Shown piece by piece: positions 21,837 to 34,058 of a stretch of DNA of 64,000 bases (position 1 is its first letter; each line of letters begins with the position of its first letter). The position numbers and the translations under genes are program-made. Source of the DNA: Drosophila persimilis (Eukaryota; Arthropoda; Insecta; Diptera; Drosophilidae); assembly GCF_003286085.1 (NCBI RefSeq), contig NW_020825530.1:62001-126000 (forward strand). The letters run 5' to 3'. The notes below the pieces were generated by a model. It had not been told where the DNA came from, ran no database searches, and saw only the letters and a program-made list of their open reading frames with translations.

Positions 21837-22501
21837 CTACAAATTTCTTGTGAACAGACCCCTGGACGTGGCTGAGCTTACCTCAGACTGAAATAGGTCC
21901 ATCACAGCGTGGAAAGTTTTTCCCAGGTGGAAAATATTAACGATGGCCGTGCCTAGAAGGACAGCACTCGTGCCGGAGGCGCTGGTCTTTTTGTTGAGGT
22001 GTAACAGTTTTTCCACTGGAGCCAACCTTGGGTTTTCTATGTAGATGGCGGTAAACAGGTCTCGGAACGTGGGCCACTGCTGGTAGTCTCCACTGAAAAC
22101 TTCAGTGTCACATGGAGGGAGGCGGCAACCGCCGGAAGTCGACACTTGAACGGCCAGTTGCGGTGTGTGAGGGACAGTCGGTGGATCGAGCTGATTATTC
22201 AGTTCGGCCAGGCATTGCGCGTAGACCGCACTTGGACTTGGGAAAGCGAGAAGGTTGGTGTGCTAGCAACTGGAGCGCTGAGCTTCTGGTCGAAGCGGGT
22301 CAGTCTGCTTGCAGCCAAGGCAAACTTAGACCGTGCGGAACTGGCGGACATAGTGCTTGGAGCCGTGTGAGGGACTCCCGAGGGAAGCAACAAGGTCTCG
22401 AAGGCATGCGGTCTTGAGCCCTGGATGTGGTGGCTTTCGATACCATCTGTCTGCGTGCACTCATCAACGGTGCACGAGCTGCCAAGTTTTTTGGATTGCA
22501 T
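21837..22501 (-). pseudogene. BEL/Pao gag fragment (A3) with 106-bp deletion
   Basis: Compared with A2, 106 bp are missing near 22230. That removes the region before the LPPCDTEVFSGDYQQW motif and shifts the frame, so the gag is split between 22501-22199 and 22145-21837. Confidence 0.8.
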
Positions 22502-23625
22502 TTTCTACAAGAGGGCTTGTAAGTGTCAGCTTTCCCACACCCATAACAAAAAACCCTCCGCTCTCCAGTACATTCTTGGTAACGGTGACCTAACTTCCCA
22601 CAATTCCAACAGTTAAGGGTCATGGCATCAATACTTACATCATCTACACCATCAGCATCGTCATCCGTCTCACTGAACGTTTGATGCAACTCATTAATAT
22701 GTCGTTTAGACGCAGCACGCTGCAACGTTGTCGTAGATTTGGACAAGTTCTGCAAGAATCGCTCGCGAATACGAACTATATGCCGTAGCTCTGCGATACT
22801 CTTGATGGGTACATACAGATAGGGCTCAGTCATTGGCTGTACTAGTTTGTCTGCCAATGCGACTATTGCTTCATAAAATAAGTCAAACGGTTCATTTGGC
22901 TTCTGTTTCCGCTGCGTGATCGCTGAGCGGATATCCAAGTCGGTACGTCCGACTTTGAATTGAGTCTTGAGTGCTACGCACAGGTCGTACCATCGGATGA
23001 GGGGGACACTCTTGTGGTATCGCCAGAACCATTAACTGGCACTGCCCTCAAACAGGTTGCTCGCATATCTGGCTAACAGTTCACAATTTCCATTTAAGGA
23101 TTGAAGTCGTCGAAGCCAATGGAGCAACGACCTGAAAACCGTATTTTCCAATTTGAAATGATTTGGCTTATTCTATCAGCTCGTAGGTCTGAGACTGGCG
23201 GGGTCCCTCCTAGACTATATCTAGCTGGTGGCTCTCTGGCCGTCTGTCTTTCCGAACTACCCCCGAACAGTTGCTGCAACGTTTGTTGTTCTACCTCGTC
23301 GATCGTTTGTGTATTGATTGGTTGTGAACGAACACTTTCAATACTTTCACGGGACGCCGTTTGCTGAATCGATAATCTCCTCAGCTAAATTCAAAGCCGA
23401 TGCATGCAAGCTAGCGTGGCAGACAGGACATATCTTTTTGGCTCCAGCTTTACGATTAAAACAAACTCGTGGGAATTGGTGTCCACAGCAGGTGGTAATT
23501 AACTGAACTAGGTAGCCAACTTCTTTGGCGCACGTGCTACAAATTATTCCCTGATTCTCTATTTGAGCGAAATTCTCGGGACTACGACTTAGGGGCATGA
23601 TTATCGTACATAATCTCTTACCCAA
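22499..23625 (-). pseudogene. RING-finger gag (A3, broken)
   Basis: Same domains and the same capsid stop (TAA at 23032-23034) as A1/A2, plus a private 28-bp deletion near 23105 that breaks the capsid frame again. The RING-like part (23625-23347) is intact apart from the Pro at the fifth ligand. It is the only copy with its leader still attached, up to the remains of a primer-binding site. Confidence 0.75.
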
Positions 23626-24345
23626 CGATCTTTTATAGATAATTACGAAACTAAATACGGACTAATTTACATATCAAGGCAAAGGAATACAAATGGCACT
23701 CTGTTTTTAAATAAAAGGATCATGATTCTTCTTCGATGCCCATAAGAGATAGACTGAATCTCGTTCGCTATCTAATCTCACTGTCTAAGAGACGAATTCG
23801 TGTAGAAAACAAAGACACTGAGTCGGACAGGTTCTTTCTACCGCGAGACAGGCGATAGCTTTTTGCCATACATACACCTGATTTCTATCAACGGCTGAAT
23901 CCAACTGGACCAAGAGCTTACTCTAAAGGCTTCAGGATTTCGACTGTCGACGACGTTCTTTATAGTTGGGAGGATGATAGAAAATAGAAAAATATGCAAA
24001 TAAACTTCCTTGCGTATTCTCTCAACTCCGCGAGATAGGTTCTAGCTTGTCGCCATAAATTAACCCAATTTCGATCGACGGATGGAATATCTACTTGCAC
24101 TCGATCGATATACCGGCAGTGATTAAGTCAGATGCAGCTTAAGTGGACTGGATCAAGAGCTTAATGGAAAACATCAGGATTTAAACAGTCTCTCTCGCCA
24201 CACTATACCTTCACAACCGATATTGAGGGATGGATAAAGTTAGAAAGGTTGTCTGAACCAAGAAGGATAAGGAATTTCCAGTCGGGTGTAGTTGACTGTC
24301 TTTCGGACATTTACTGCAGCTGTGACCGCTCGGGCCCCACGTTGG
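23626..24345 (-). other. 5' leader and partial primer-binding site of the RING-gag element
   Basis: This stretch occurs once in the window. It follows the RING gag ATG on its 5' side and ends, on the minus strand, with GCGCCCAACGTGGGGCC at the join with a Helentron. That looks like a retroelement primer-binding site of the TGGCGCCC type with its first bases and the LTR removed. Two imperfect direct repeats of about 130 bp lie inside (GCGAGACAGGCGATAGCTT / GCGAGATAGGTTCTAGCTT, each followed by GACCAAGAGCTTA or GATCAAGAGCTTA and a CAGGATTT). No gene is seen. Confidence 0.55.
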
Positions 24346-24923
24346 GCGCAGAATCTTAATCGGATCGTATCATTATTATAGCCAGCATCAAGAAAACAAT
24401 TTCCTTTTTCTCGCCCTGTCTCTGTCTAACCCACACGTAGTATAGCCGGCTTTGCTTAGCGTAAACATTAGCGCCTAGATCTCAGAGACTATAAAAGCTA
24501 GAGCAACCAAATTTGGTATCCACACTCCTGAGATATCGGACCTAGACGAGTTTGTCTCAAAATTTCGCCACACCGCCATCCAAAGGACGAAAATCTGGGG
24601 CATCCACAAATCTCAGAGACTATTAAGGCTAGAGTATTCAAATTATGTATCCACACTCCGTTTAGATCTCACTATAAAACGTATATCTCAAAATTTCGCC
24701 CCACCCCCTTTCGCCCCCGCAAAGGACGAAAATCTGTTGCATCCACAATATTGCACATTCGAGAAAACTAAAAACGCAGAATTATAAATAATGACCATAT
24801 CTATCAAGTTGCTGAATCTGATTTACTTCGGATCATTTTTGTAGCCTAAATCAACAAATCAATTTTCAGTGGCTACGCAGCGCCCGACGTCACGTTCAGT
24901 CCAGTCACATCGTTCCCCCTCGT
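24346..24923 (+). mobile_element. Helentron body, 5' truncated
   Basis: Starts at GCAGAATCTTAATCGGATCG, an internal Helentron position, at the break with the retroelement leader. More diverged than the array copies (for example 'CACACCGCCATCCAAAGGAC'). Confidence 0.75.
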
Positions 24924-27900
24924 TATACCCGATACTCAAAATGAGTATTGGGGTATATTAGATTTGTGGTAAAAGTGGATGTGTGTAACGTCCAGAAGGA
25001 ATCGTTTCCGACCCTATAAAGTATATATATTCTTGATCAGCATCAATAGCCGAGTCGATTGAGCCCTGTCTGTCTGTCCGTCCGTCCGTCTGTCCGTCTG
25101 TCCGTCCCCTTCAGCGCCTAATGCTCAAAGACTATAAGAGCTAGAGCAACGATGTTTTGGATCCAGACTTCTGTGATATGTCACTGCTACAAAAATATTT
25201 CAAAACTTTGCCCCGCCCACTTCCGCCCCCACGAAGGACGAAAATCTGTGGCATCCACATTTTTAAAGATACGATAAAACCAAAAACGCAGAATCGTAGA
25301 GAATGACCATATCTTTTAGACTGCAGAATCTGAATTGGATCGTATTATTATTATAGCCAGCATCAAGAAAACAATTTCATTTTTTCTCGCCCTGTCTCTC
25401 TCTAACACACACGTAGCATAGGCGGCTTTGCTTAGAGTAAAACATTAACGCCTAGATCTCAGAGACTATAAAAGCTAGAGCAACCAAATTTGGTATCCAC
25501 ACTCCTAATATATCAGACCGAGACGAGTTTGTTTCAAAATTTCGCCACACCCCCTTCCGCCCCCGCAAAGGATGCAAATCTGGGGATATTCACAAATCTC
25601 AGAGAGTATTGAGGCTAGAGTATTCAAATTAGGTATCCACACTCCGTTTAGATCTCACTATAAAACGTATATCTCAAAATTTCGCCCCACCCCCTTTCGC
25701 CCCCGCAAAGGACGAAAATCTGTTGCATCCACAATATTGCACATTCGAGAAAACTAAAAACGCAGAATCATAAATAATGACCATATCTATCAGGTTGCTG
25801 AATCTGATTTAGTTCGGCGTATTCCATTTTATTATACCCGATACTCAAAATGAGTATTGGGGTATATTAGATTTGTGGTAAAAGTGGATGTGTGTAACGT
25901 CCAGAAGGAATCGTTTCCGACCCTATAAAGTATATATATTCTTGATCAGCATCAATAGCCGAGTCGATTGAGCCCTGTCTGTCTGTCCGTCCGTCCGTCT
26001 GTCCGTCTGTCCGTCCCCTTCAGCGCCTAATGCTCAAAGACTATAAGAGCTAGAGCAACGATGTTTTGGATCCAGACTTCTGTGATATGTCACTGCTACA
26101 AAAATATTTCAAAACTTTGCCCCGCCCACTTCCGCCCCCACGAAGGACGAAAATCTGTGGCATCCACATTTTTAAAGATACGATAAAACCAAAAACGCAG
26201 AATCGTAGAGAATGACCATATCTTTTAGACTGCAGAATCTGAACTGGATCGTATTATTATTATAGCCAGCATCAAGAAAACAATTTCACTCTTTCTCGCT
26301 CTGTCTCACTCTAACACACAGGTTTCATGGTCGGTTTTGCCAATTGCAAAATATGAGTTCAAGGATCTCAGAACCTATAAAAGCCAGAGCAACCAAATTT
26401 GCTATCCACACTCCTGTGATATCGGACCTTGACCGTTTCATGTCCAAATTTCGCCACACCCCCTTCCGCCCCCGCAAAGGACGAAAATCTGAGGCAACCA
26501 CAAATCTCAGAGACTATTAAGGCTAGAGTATTCAAATTAGGTATCCACACTCCGTTTAGATCTCACTATAAAACGTATATCTCAAAATTTCGCCCCACCC
26601 CCTTTCGCCCCCGCAAAGGACGAAAATCTGTTGCATCCACAATATTGCACATTCGAGAAAACTAAAAACGCAGAATCATAAATAACGACCATATGTATCC
26701 GGTTGCTGAATCTGATTTAGTTCGGATCATTTTTGTAGCCTAAATCAACAAATCAATTTTCAGTGGCAACGCAGCGCCCGACGTCACGTTCAGTCCAGTC
26801 ACATCGTTCCCCCTCGTTATACCCGATACTCAAAATGAGTATTGGGGTATGTTAGATTTGTGGTAAAAGTGGATGTGTGTAACGTCCAGAAGGAGTCGTT
26901 TCCGACCCTATAAAGTATATATATTCTTGATCAGCATCAATAGCCGAGTCGATTGAGCCCTGTCTGTCTGTCCGTCCGTCCGTCTGTCCGTCTGTCCGTC
27001 CCCTTCAGCGCCTAATGCTCAAAGACTATAAGAGCTAGAGCAACGATGTTTTAGATCCAGACTTCTGTGATATGTCACTGCTACAAAAATATTTCAAAAC
27101 TTTGCCCCGCCCACTTCCGCCCCCACGAAGGACGAAAATCTGTGGCATCCACATTTTTAAAGATACGATAAAACCAAAAACGCAGAATCGTAGAAAATTA
27201 CCATATCTTTTAGACTGCAGAATCTGAATTGGATCGTATTATTATTATAGCCAGCATCAAGAAAACAATTTCATTTTTTCTCGCCCTGTCTCTCTCTAAC
27301 ACACACGTAGCATAGGCGGCTTTGCTTAGAGTAAAACATTAACGCCTAGATCTCAAAGACTATAAAAGCTAGAGCAACCAAATTTGGTATCCACACTCCT
27401 AATATATCAGACCGAGACGAGTTTGTTTCAAAATTTCGCCACACCCCCTTCCGCCCCCGCAAAGGATGCAAATCTGGGGATATTCACAAATCTCAGAGAG
27501 TATTGAGGCTAGAGTATTCAAATTAGGTATCCACACTCCGTTTAGATCTCACTATAAAACGTATATCTCAAAATTTCGCCCCACCCCCTTTCGCCCCCGC
27601 AAAGGACGAAAATCTGTTGCATCCACAATATTGCACATTCGAGAAAACTAAAAACGCAGAATCATAAATAACGACCATATGTATCCGGTTGCTGAATCTG
27701 ATTTAGTTCGGATCATTTTTGTAGCCTAAATCAACAAATCAATTTTCAGTGGCAACGCAGCGCCCGACGTCACGTTCAGTCCAGTCACATCGTTCCCCCT
27801 CGTTATACCCGATACTCAAAATGAGTATTAGGGTATGTTAGATTTGTGGTAAAAGTGGATGTGTGTAACGTCCAGAAGGAGTCGTTTCCGACCCTATAAA

Positions 27901-29400
27901 GTATATATATTCTTGATCAGCATCAATAGCCGAGTCGATTGAGCCCTGTCTGTCTGTCCGTCCGTCCGTCTGTCCGTCTGTCCGTCCCCTTCAGCGCCTA
28001 ATGCTCAAAGACTATAAGAGCTAGAGCAACGATGTTTTAGATCCAGACTTCTGTGATATGTCACTGCTACAAAAATATTTCAAAACTTTGCCCCGCCCAC
28101 TTCCGCCCCCACAAAGGACGAAAATCTGTGGCATCCACATTTTTAAAGATACGATAAAACCAAAAACGCAGAATCGTAGAGAATGACCATATCTTTTAGA
28201 CTGCAGAATCTGAATTGGATCGTATTATTATTATAGCCAGCATCAAGAAAACAATTTCATTTTTTCTCGCCCTGTCTCTCTCTAACACACACGTAGCATA
28301 GGCGGCTTTGCTTAGAGTAAAACATTAACGCCTAGATCTCAAAGACTATAAAAGCTAGAGCAACCAAATTTGGTATCCACACTCCTAATATATCAGACCG
28401 AGACGAGTTTGTTTCAAAATTTCGCCACACCCCCTTCCGCCCCCGCAAAGGATGCAAATCTGGGGATATTCACAAATCTCAGAGAGTATTGAGGCTAGAG
28501 TATTCAAATTAGGTATCCACACTCCGTTTAGATCTCACTATAAAACGTATATCTCAAAATTTCGCCCCACCCCCTTTCGCCCCCGCAAAGGACGAAAATC
28601 TGTTGCATCCACAATATTGCACATTCGAGAAAACTAAAAACGCAGAATCATAAATAACGACCATATGTATCCGGTTGCTGAATCTGATTTAGTTCGGATC
28701 ATTTTTGTAGCCTAAATCAACAAATCAATTTTCAGTGGCAACGCAGCGCCCGACGTCACGTTCAGTCCAGTCACATCGTTCCCCCTCGTTATACCCGATA
28801 CTCAAAATGAGTATTAGGGTATGTTAGATTTGTGGTAAAAGTGGATGTGTGTAACGTCCAGAAGGAGTCGTTTCCGACCCTATAAAGTATATATATTCTT
28901 GATCAGCATCAATAGCCGAGTCGATTGAGCCCTGTCTGTCTGTCCGTCCGTCCGTCTGTCCGTCTGTCCGTCCCCTTCAGCGCCTAGTGCTCAAAGACTA
29001 TAAGAGCTAGAGCAACGATGTTTTAGATCCAGACTTCTGTGATATGTCACTGCTACAAAAATATTTCAAAACTTTGCCCCGCCCACTTCCGCCCCCACAA
29101 AGGACGAAAATCTGTGGCATCCACATTTTTAAAGATACGATAAAACCAAAAACGCAGAATCGTAGAGAATGACCATATCTTTTAGACTGCAGAATCTGAA
29201 TTGGATCGTATTATTATTATAGCCAGCATCAAGAAAACAATTTCATTTTTTCTCGCCCTGTCTCTCTCTAACACACACGTAGCATAGGCGGCTTTGCTTA
29301 GAGTAAAACATTAGCGCCTAGATCTCAGAGACTATAAAAGCTAGAGCAACCAAATTTGGTATCCACACTCCTAATATATCAGACCGAGACGAGTTTGTTT
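24924..29400 (+). repeat. Helentron-derived tandem array 2
   Basis: Five head-to-tail copies, with CCCGATACTC at 24928, 25837, 26822, 27808 and 28794 (spacings 909, 985, 986, 986). The two middle intervals are almost identical. Single-base markers such as CACGAAGG/CACAAAGG and TAGAAAATTACC/TAGAGAATGACC shuffle between copies, as expected from unequal exchange or gene conversion. Confidence 0.88.
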
Positions 29401-29856
29401 GCAAATCTGGGGATATTCACAAATCTCAGAGAGTATTAAGGCTAGAGTAACCAAATTTAGTGTCCGTACTTCTGTTAGATCTCACTATAAAACGTATATC
29501 TCAAAATTTCGCCCCACCCCCTTTCGCCCCCGCAAAGGACGAAAATCTGTTGCATCCACAATATTGCACATTCGAGAAAACTAAAAACGTAGAATCATAA
29601 ACAATGACCATATCTATCAGGTTGCTGAATCTGGATTAGATCGGATCATTTTTATAGCCAAAAGGATCAAATCAATTTGCAGTGGCTACGCAGCGCCCGA
29701 CGTCACGCACAGACAGATTTTCTGTCTCTCTCGCACGCACTCTTTGTCGTGTCGTTTAATATTAGCGGCGCTGCCGGAGGAGAGCCATACTGACTTAGTA
29801 TCGGGTATAACCGTAGAGTTGCGGTGTCCGCAGCAACTCACAACGTTCCCCCTCGT
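29400..29856 (+). mobile_element. Helentron 3' half with intact terminus
   Basis: An internal deletion joins GAGTTTGTTT (29399) to GCAAATCTGGGG. The element then runs to its 3' end with the GTTGCGGTGTCCGCAGCAAC hairpin and CCCCCTCGT. The same deletion is in the second segment copy (35897). Confidence 0.75.
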
Positions 29857-30315
29857 TTTTTTTGGTTTCTCGTATCTTTGAAATTGTCGATGCCACAGAT
29901 TGTCGTTCTTTGTGTGGGCGGAAGATGGCGGGGCGCCGGCAATTGGAGTACGAGAAAAGTGGTTGTGCAAGGGTTAGTGCAAAAAAAATAAGTAGATTTA
30001 GATTAAAAAGAAGAAAAGCTAGATGGCTACATTAACAGTAGTGTCAGTTAACAGTCATGTAGATCAATTAATCAAGAATCTACATGCAAACAAAATTTCG
30101 CGGTTGTACATGAGGTATAAAAAAATTCATATTCAGATGGAAAAATGAAATATTTTCAATAAGGTTTGACTTTTGATTCAGGGAATTTAAAACTTTCTGA
30201 AATTCAATGAAAAAAAAAAACCATATCCGACCGCCATATAATTTCTGCATATAAATTCTTGTTAAGTAAATAAAGAAAAATTACTAAGCATTCAACTTTT
30301 TTAGCATGCTCAAGA
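29857..30315. other. 5' flank of NHL copy 1
   Basis: 29857-29935 is an inverted Helentron sliver (TTGGTTTCTCGTATC...GGGCGG). The rest is the flank shared by all six NHL copies: a GGCAATTG..GTACGAGAAAAGTGG block, A/T-rich DNA, GTATAAAA at about 30115, and a pyrimidine tract plus AG (CAACTTTTTTAG, 30294-30304) just before the ATG. That could be a 3' splice site of an upstream exon, but no donor at normal distance is convincing. No gene is seen. Confidence 0.5.
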
Positions 30316-31171
30316 ATGGCCAATTTTCATGTACTGATGTCCAACTCCTTGACTGAGGATCGGGCCGGACCAAGTTTTGCTAAACAACAACAACAGCAGC
30401 AGCAAGAGGTCGAACAGGCGCTCCAGGCCCCAGCCCAAGTGGGACTCAACAACAATAATGGTTACTGCCTGCCAGATGCCAATTCTTCTGTCAACAGTTT
30501 TAGCGCCGTTCACAGTAAGGCCACTCCCATGAAGATCGGGTGTAAATTTGGCTGCCTGGGTGCGGGCAATGGACAATTAAATGCACCGAATGGCTTTTGC
30601 TTGGGCATCGACGAGGACATCATTGTTGCCGATTCGAAAAATCACCGAATCGCTGTATACGCCAAAATGGGGGCCCTGAAGTTCCAGTTTGGCGATGCCG
30701 GCAAGCGGAACGGCCAGCTTTTTTATCCCCGCAAAGTGGCTGTCTTCCAACACAATGGAAATTTCGTTGTCTGCGATCGCGGCAATGGACGCTCTCGCAT
30801 GCAGATCTTCTCTAAGTGCGGCACATATATGTTCAAGATTTCCATCAGGCTGGAAGGCTATGAAGGCTCATGGCGTGGCCGTTTTCAAGGACAGTGGCGA
30901 ATTCCTCTATCGCATTGGAAACGAGGGGGTATCCTGCTACCCCACGGGTATTGATATATCCAGTGCTGGGGATTTGCTCATTGGGGATACCCATGGATAT
31001 CGCTTCCATGTCACCTGCTACGGGAGCGACGGTGTTTTCAAGTCGGTCTTCGAGTTTCCTCAACTGAATGTTTCACGTTGCTGCGGCTTGAAAATCACAT
31101 CCGAAGGTTATGTGGTCACTCTGGCCAAGAATAACCATCAAGTTCTTGTGATGGATCTGCTGTATGTCTAG
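30316..31171 (+). pseudogene. brat-like NHL gene, copy 1 (internal deletion)
   Basis: The frame opens as in the intact copies ([10 protein letters not shown], poly-Gln one residue longer) and reads through the first two NHL blades ([29 protein letters not shown]) to ISIR. About 186 bp present in 50807-51835 are then missing, replaced by about 10 bp (CTGGAAGGCT) that resemble the adjacent TATGAAGGCT. This looks like error-prone end joining with filler. The frame shifts and stops at 30954; the remaining blades lie in another frame (to 31171, ending DLLYV). About 60 residues of the propeller are gone, so no normal NHL fold can form. Confidence 0.9.
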
Positions 31172-31466
31172 TGATTATAAGATAACACCCTGTTGTGTCC
31201 AGGAACGTGAGAGTTGCGGATAAACACACAATCGCTTATCTTCATCGGTACTTAGGCGTTGGTTGCGTTTTATTTCCTATTTGCAAAAGGAGGTTAATAC
31301 ATTTTATTCTTATATGTATCTACGCACGCTTCGTCTTTTCTCCCCGCTCTGTTATCGACTGCTCAAACTAATGTTACCTTCTTGTCTTTTCATAGTGTGA
31401 TAATTTTTCTTCTCTTTTTTCGTTATGTTGGGTATGTAAAACTATGTATATATAAGCTAATTTTTC
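31172..31466 (+). other. 3' flank of NHL copy 1, with the empty Helentron site
   Basis: No gene. The sequence CATAGTGTGATAAT|TTTTCT (about 31391-31410) is uninterrupted here. In the four downstream copies a Helentron begins exactly after GATAAT. So copies 1 and 2 keep the pre-insertion state. Confidence 0.7.
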
Positions 31467-32400
31467 TCAACAACGTCTAGCTTTGCCAGCATAGAGGTTG
31501 GGCGGTGTAGAACTCCAGCCGTCGTGGCGTGCAGGCGTGACTGCTAGAATAACTCCCTTTTTCCATTGAGATCGATGAAGATTCTTATTACAGATAAGAG
31601 CAATGTCCATTTCAGCGAGTGGTTGCACTGGGTGATGCCACTTTGTCCGTTTGCATAGGTCTGGTAGGTACTCAGTGAGCCACTTGTTCCAAAATGAGTG
31701 TGAGTTCTGCTGAGCGATGCGCCATTCCTTTCGAGTTGGCTGGTACTTCTCCTCTTGTGGATGTGGTGTCTGGCTGGAATTGGGAGAACCTAAAAGAAAG
31801 TGATTAGGGGTTATCGGATCGTCTGTGGGGTTATCCAGAGCAATGTGTGTATGCGGTATGGAATTTACTTTGTTTTCAGCGTTACACATTAGGCTACACA
31901 GTATGTCTTCTGTCAGTTTTTTGTCATGCAGTGCGTGTCCTATGGCTCTCTTCACACTTCGTACCAATAATTCCCAGCCCCACCTGCGGGCAATTAAACA
32001 GCCATTCGATCTGCTTGATTGACAAGTCGTTCGCTATTCTATGGTGATCGAGGTCTTGCAATTCTCTTTCCAATTCATGTTCAGCTCCCACCAAATTGGT
32101 ACCACTGTCAGATTGGATTCTTACTGGTCTTTACGGCGCCGCGCCATGAAGCTATGCAATACTCGAAGACACGTATCTGTTGTCAGGTCCCTGGGAATTT
32201 CCAAATGAATTGCTCTTATTGTAAGGCATGTAAATATGCATATCCAGCGTTTCTCGGTACTCCTTGCTCTTACAACCAGAAACGGTCCCATGTAGTGTAG
32301 TGGCCAGTGAAGCAAACCCAGATTAAATTCCCCAATAATTTCCCAGATATAAAGCAGATTCAAATCACGCGCCAACTTGATTAGTTCGAACACCAAGGCT
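31467..32400 (-). pseudogene. BEL/Pao integrase fragment
   Basis: Two frames on the minus strand. 32396-32121 holds the integrase core start (LHYMGPFLVV, EKRWICIFTCLTIRAIHLEI). 31967-31467 holds the C-terminal part typical of BEL/Pao (MVRSVKRAIGHALHDKK, TPNHFLLG, a FWNKWLTEYLPDL block, QWKKGVI). The stretch between (about 31968-32120) is frameshifted and shortened, and no protease or RT is attached. It is a decayed remnant. Confidence 0.85.
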
Positions 32401-34058
32401 TTAAAAACAGCTACTTCGAATATGGAGCTTTAATTGCTCGAATGTTCTTTTTCGTCTCTCGAGACCGAATTCCATGGAAGGGCCCCGTTAAAGCTCGTCT
32501 ATGCCGCTTAAGCCGACAGCGACGGTGAACACGCGGATCAATTCCATTTTTCTCCCAAAACACTTCGGTTGTGACTGTGTCAATAGTGCCAAACTCTAGT
32601 GGAAGTCCACGTGTCCCTGTATTACATAATACATACCAAATTACATAATTGCAAGTCGGCGGAGAATCGACTAAAAAGCAAGATCAAGCTATATTGTGTG
32701 GTGAAAGTGCAAAGTGCTACGTAGAGAAAAAAAAAAAAAGAAGGTGATTATAAAGGAAAGCAGGTTTGGTACATTCACTGAATTCCGAATCTATTACAGA
32801 ATCTCTTGGTCACTGGAGGTCTGACGTGCTTTGGCGCTCTCACGCCTAAAACCCCCCCCACGCAACCTCCAGTGTCTTATTTTTGGCCGCTTCGAATTAC
32901 CAGCGTCTCCGTTGTACGGACGATCTGCATCGACTTTTGAATGCCCTCTAATCGTATCTTGCGAGATACAACTCAACATCCTTGATGCGGAATCGACAAC
33001 GCCTAGGAATTAAAGTGGAAATTTATGTCAGCTGAAATTGTGCAGAAAATGTGAATACCAGATCAGGAATCGGAATCTAGGGTGACCTGTGTCGTGGACA
33101 ACATGTGATCATCGATTCGTGAGTACGAACATACCCGCGAAATAGCAGGGTATAGCAGCGGTGCAGCGTAATAAAAGGGAGAGCGTGATAACTCACACGC
33201 CAAGAGCGAGCTTTCGTTCGAAGAGAATTCGGACATATGCGTGCGTATGCACACACATATAAACGTGCATTAATTTGATCATCGACATTCTCTTTGCTTT
33301 GTCTTGTTCTTTTCTTTTGCTTGCATTCTTGTGTTTGCACTTCAATTAAATTTGACTTTAAATGTAAAATCATATAAACATATACATTTATATTAAGGAA
33401 TATCTTTCCTATAGAATTAATTTCTTTATCTTATGTCTTAAGTTCCTTTCCTAATTAACTCAATGTTAAGCCTTGATTAACTCTGGCAATGTCGGCCAAA
33501 ATATCATTCTTTAATTCTTTACTATTTTTATATAATTAATATTGTTCCACAGCTACCGAAGCAGTTCATTGGGCCCAACGAGCTCGTCAAGGAAAGTGTT
33601 TGAATTTGGTAATGATCATTAGTTTTGTATTGAATGGAAATGTTGACCTTCGTGAGTAAAAAGGCTCAGTTTTGCTATGAATTGTATTTTATATTCTTAA
33701 GTTAATGAACCTTTTTGTTAGATATGAATCTTTTGAATCTTGATTAATATAACTATTTTGAATTAACATGAATATGGAATAAATAACCACCATTCTGTCT
33801 AAGTACATAATGCCAATGATACATCGAGTGTAATAATGCCGCGGTAGTTACGTTAGGGGCCATGCCAACATCGTTCCACGCATTGCCGAAGGTAGGGAGG
33901 GTATAGAGGAACTAGTGATCTCCTACACCTAGGATCACTAAATTAAATACGCGACTACCGGATTCCTTCTTGCCATCTATGCCGACCGGGGATTGATTAC
34001 ATTTGTTTTTTTCTTGTGTTTTGATCAAAGTAGATTCTGTGTAAGTGCACTTAAATTT
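32401..34058. other. Non-coding stretch, AT-rich, nothing recognised
   Basis: 32401-32640 may be further decayed BEL/Pao pol (minus strand). The remainder, including an A-run at 32729, a C-run at 32850 and AT-rich DNA at 33340-33780, shows no domain, RNA gene or known repeat that I can identify. The small frames show no conserved motif. Confidence 0.4.

Larger units (their letters stand above)
20291..24345. repeat. Composite segmental repeat unit A3
   Basis: Third version of the A unit: LTR-like segment (20299-20900), Helentron piece, TATA segment, BEL/Pao gag, RING gag. It carries private deletions of 106 bp and 28 bp. It extends further than A1/A2 on the right, through the 5' leader of the RING-gag element (23626-24345). 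Confidence 0.8.

Noticed and set aside
24346..24923. tRNA-like element at the primer-binding-site joint
   Set aside because: No cloverleaf or A/B boxes could be found on either strand; the TGG-type stretch is explained as a retroelement primer-binding site.
13379..29584. Repeated 60-88-codon frames (MQIWGYSQISES..., MWIPNLNTLAL..., MVSTLLIYQTE...)
   Set aside because: They recur with the Helentron unit, overlap on both strands and have no domain; DINE-type elements are non-coding.
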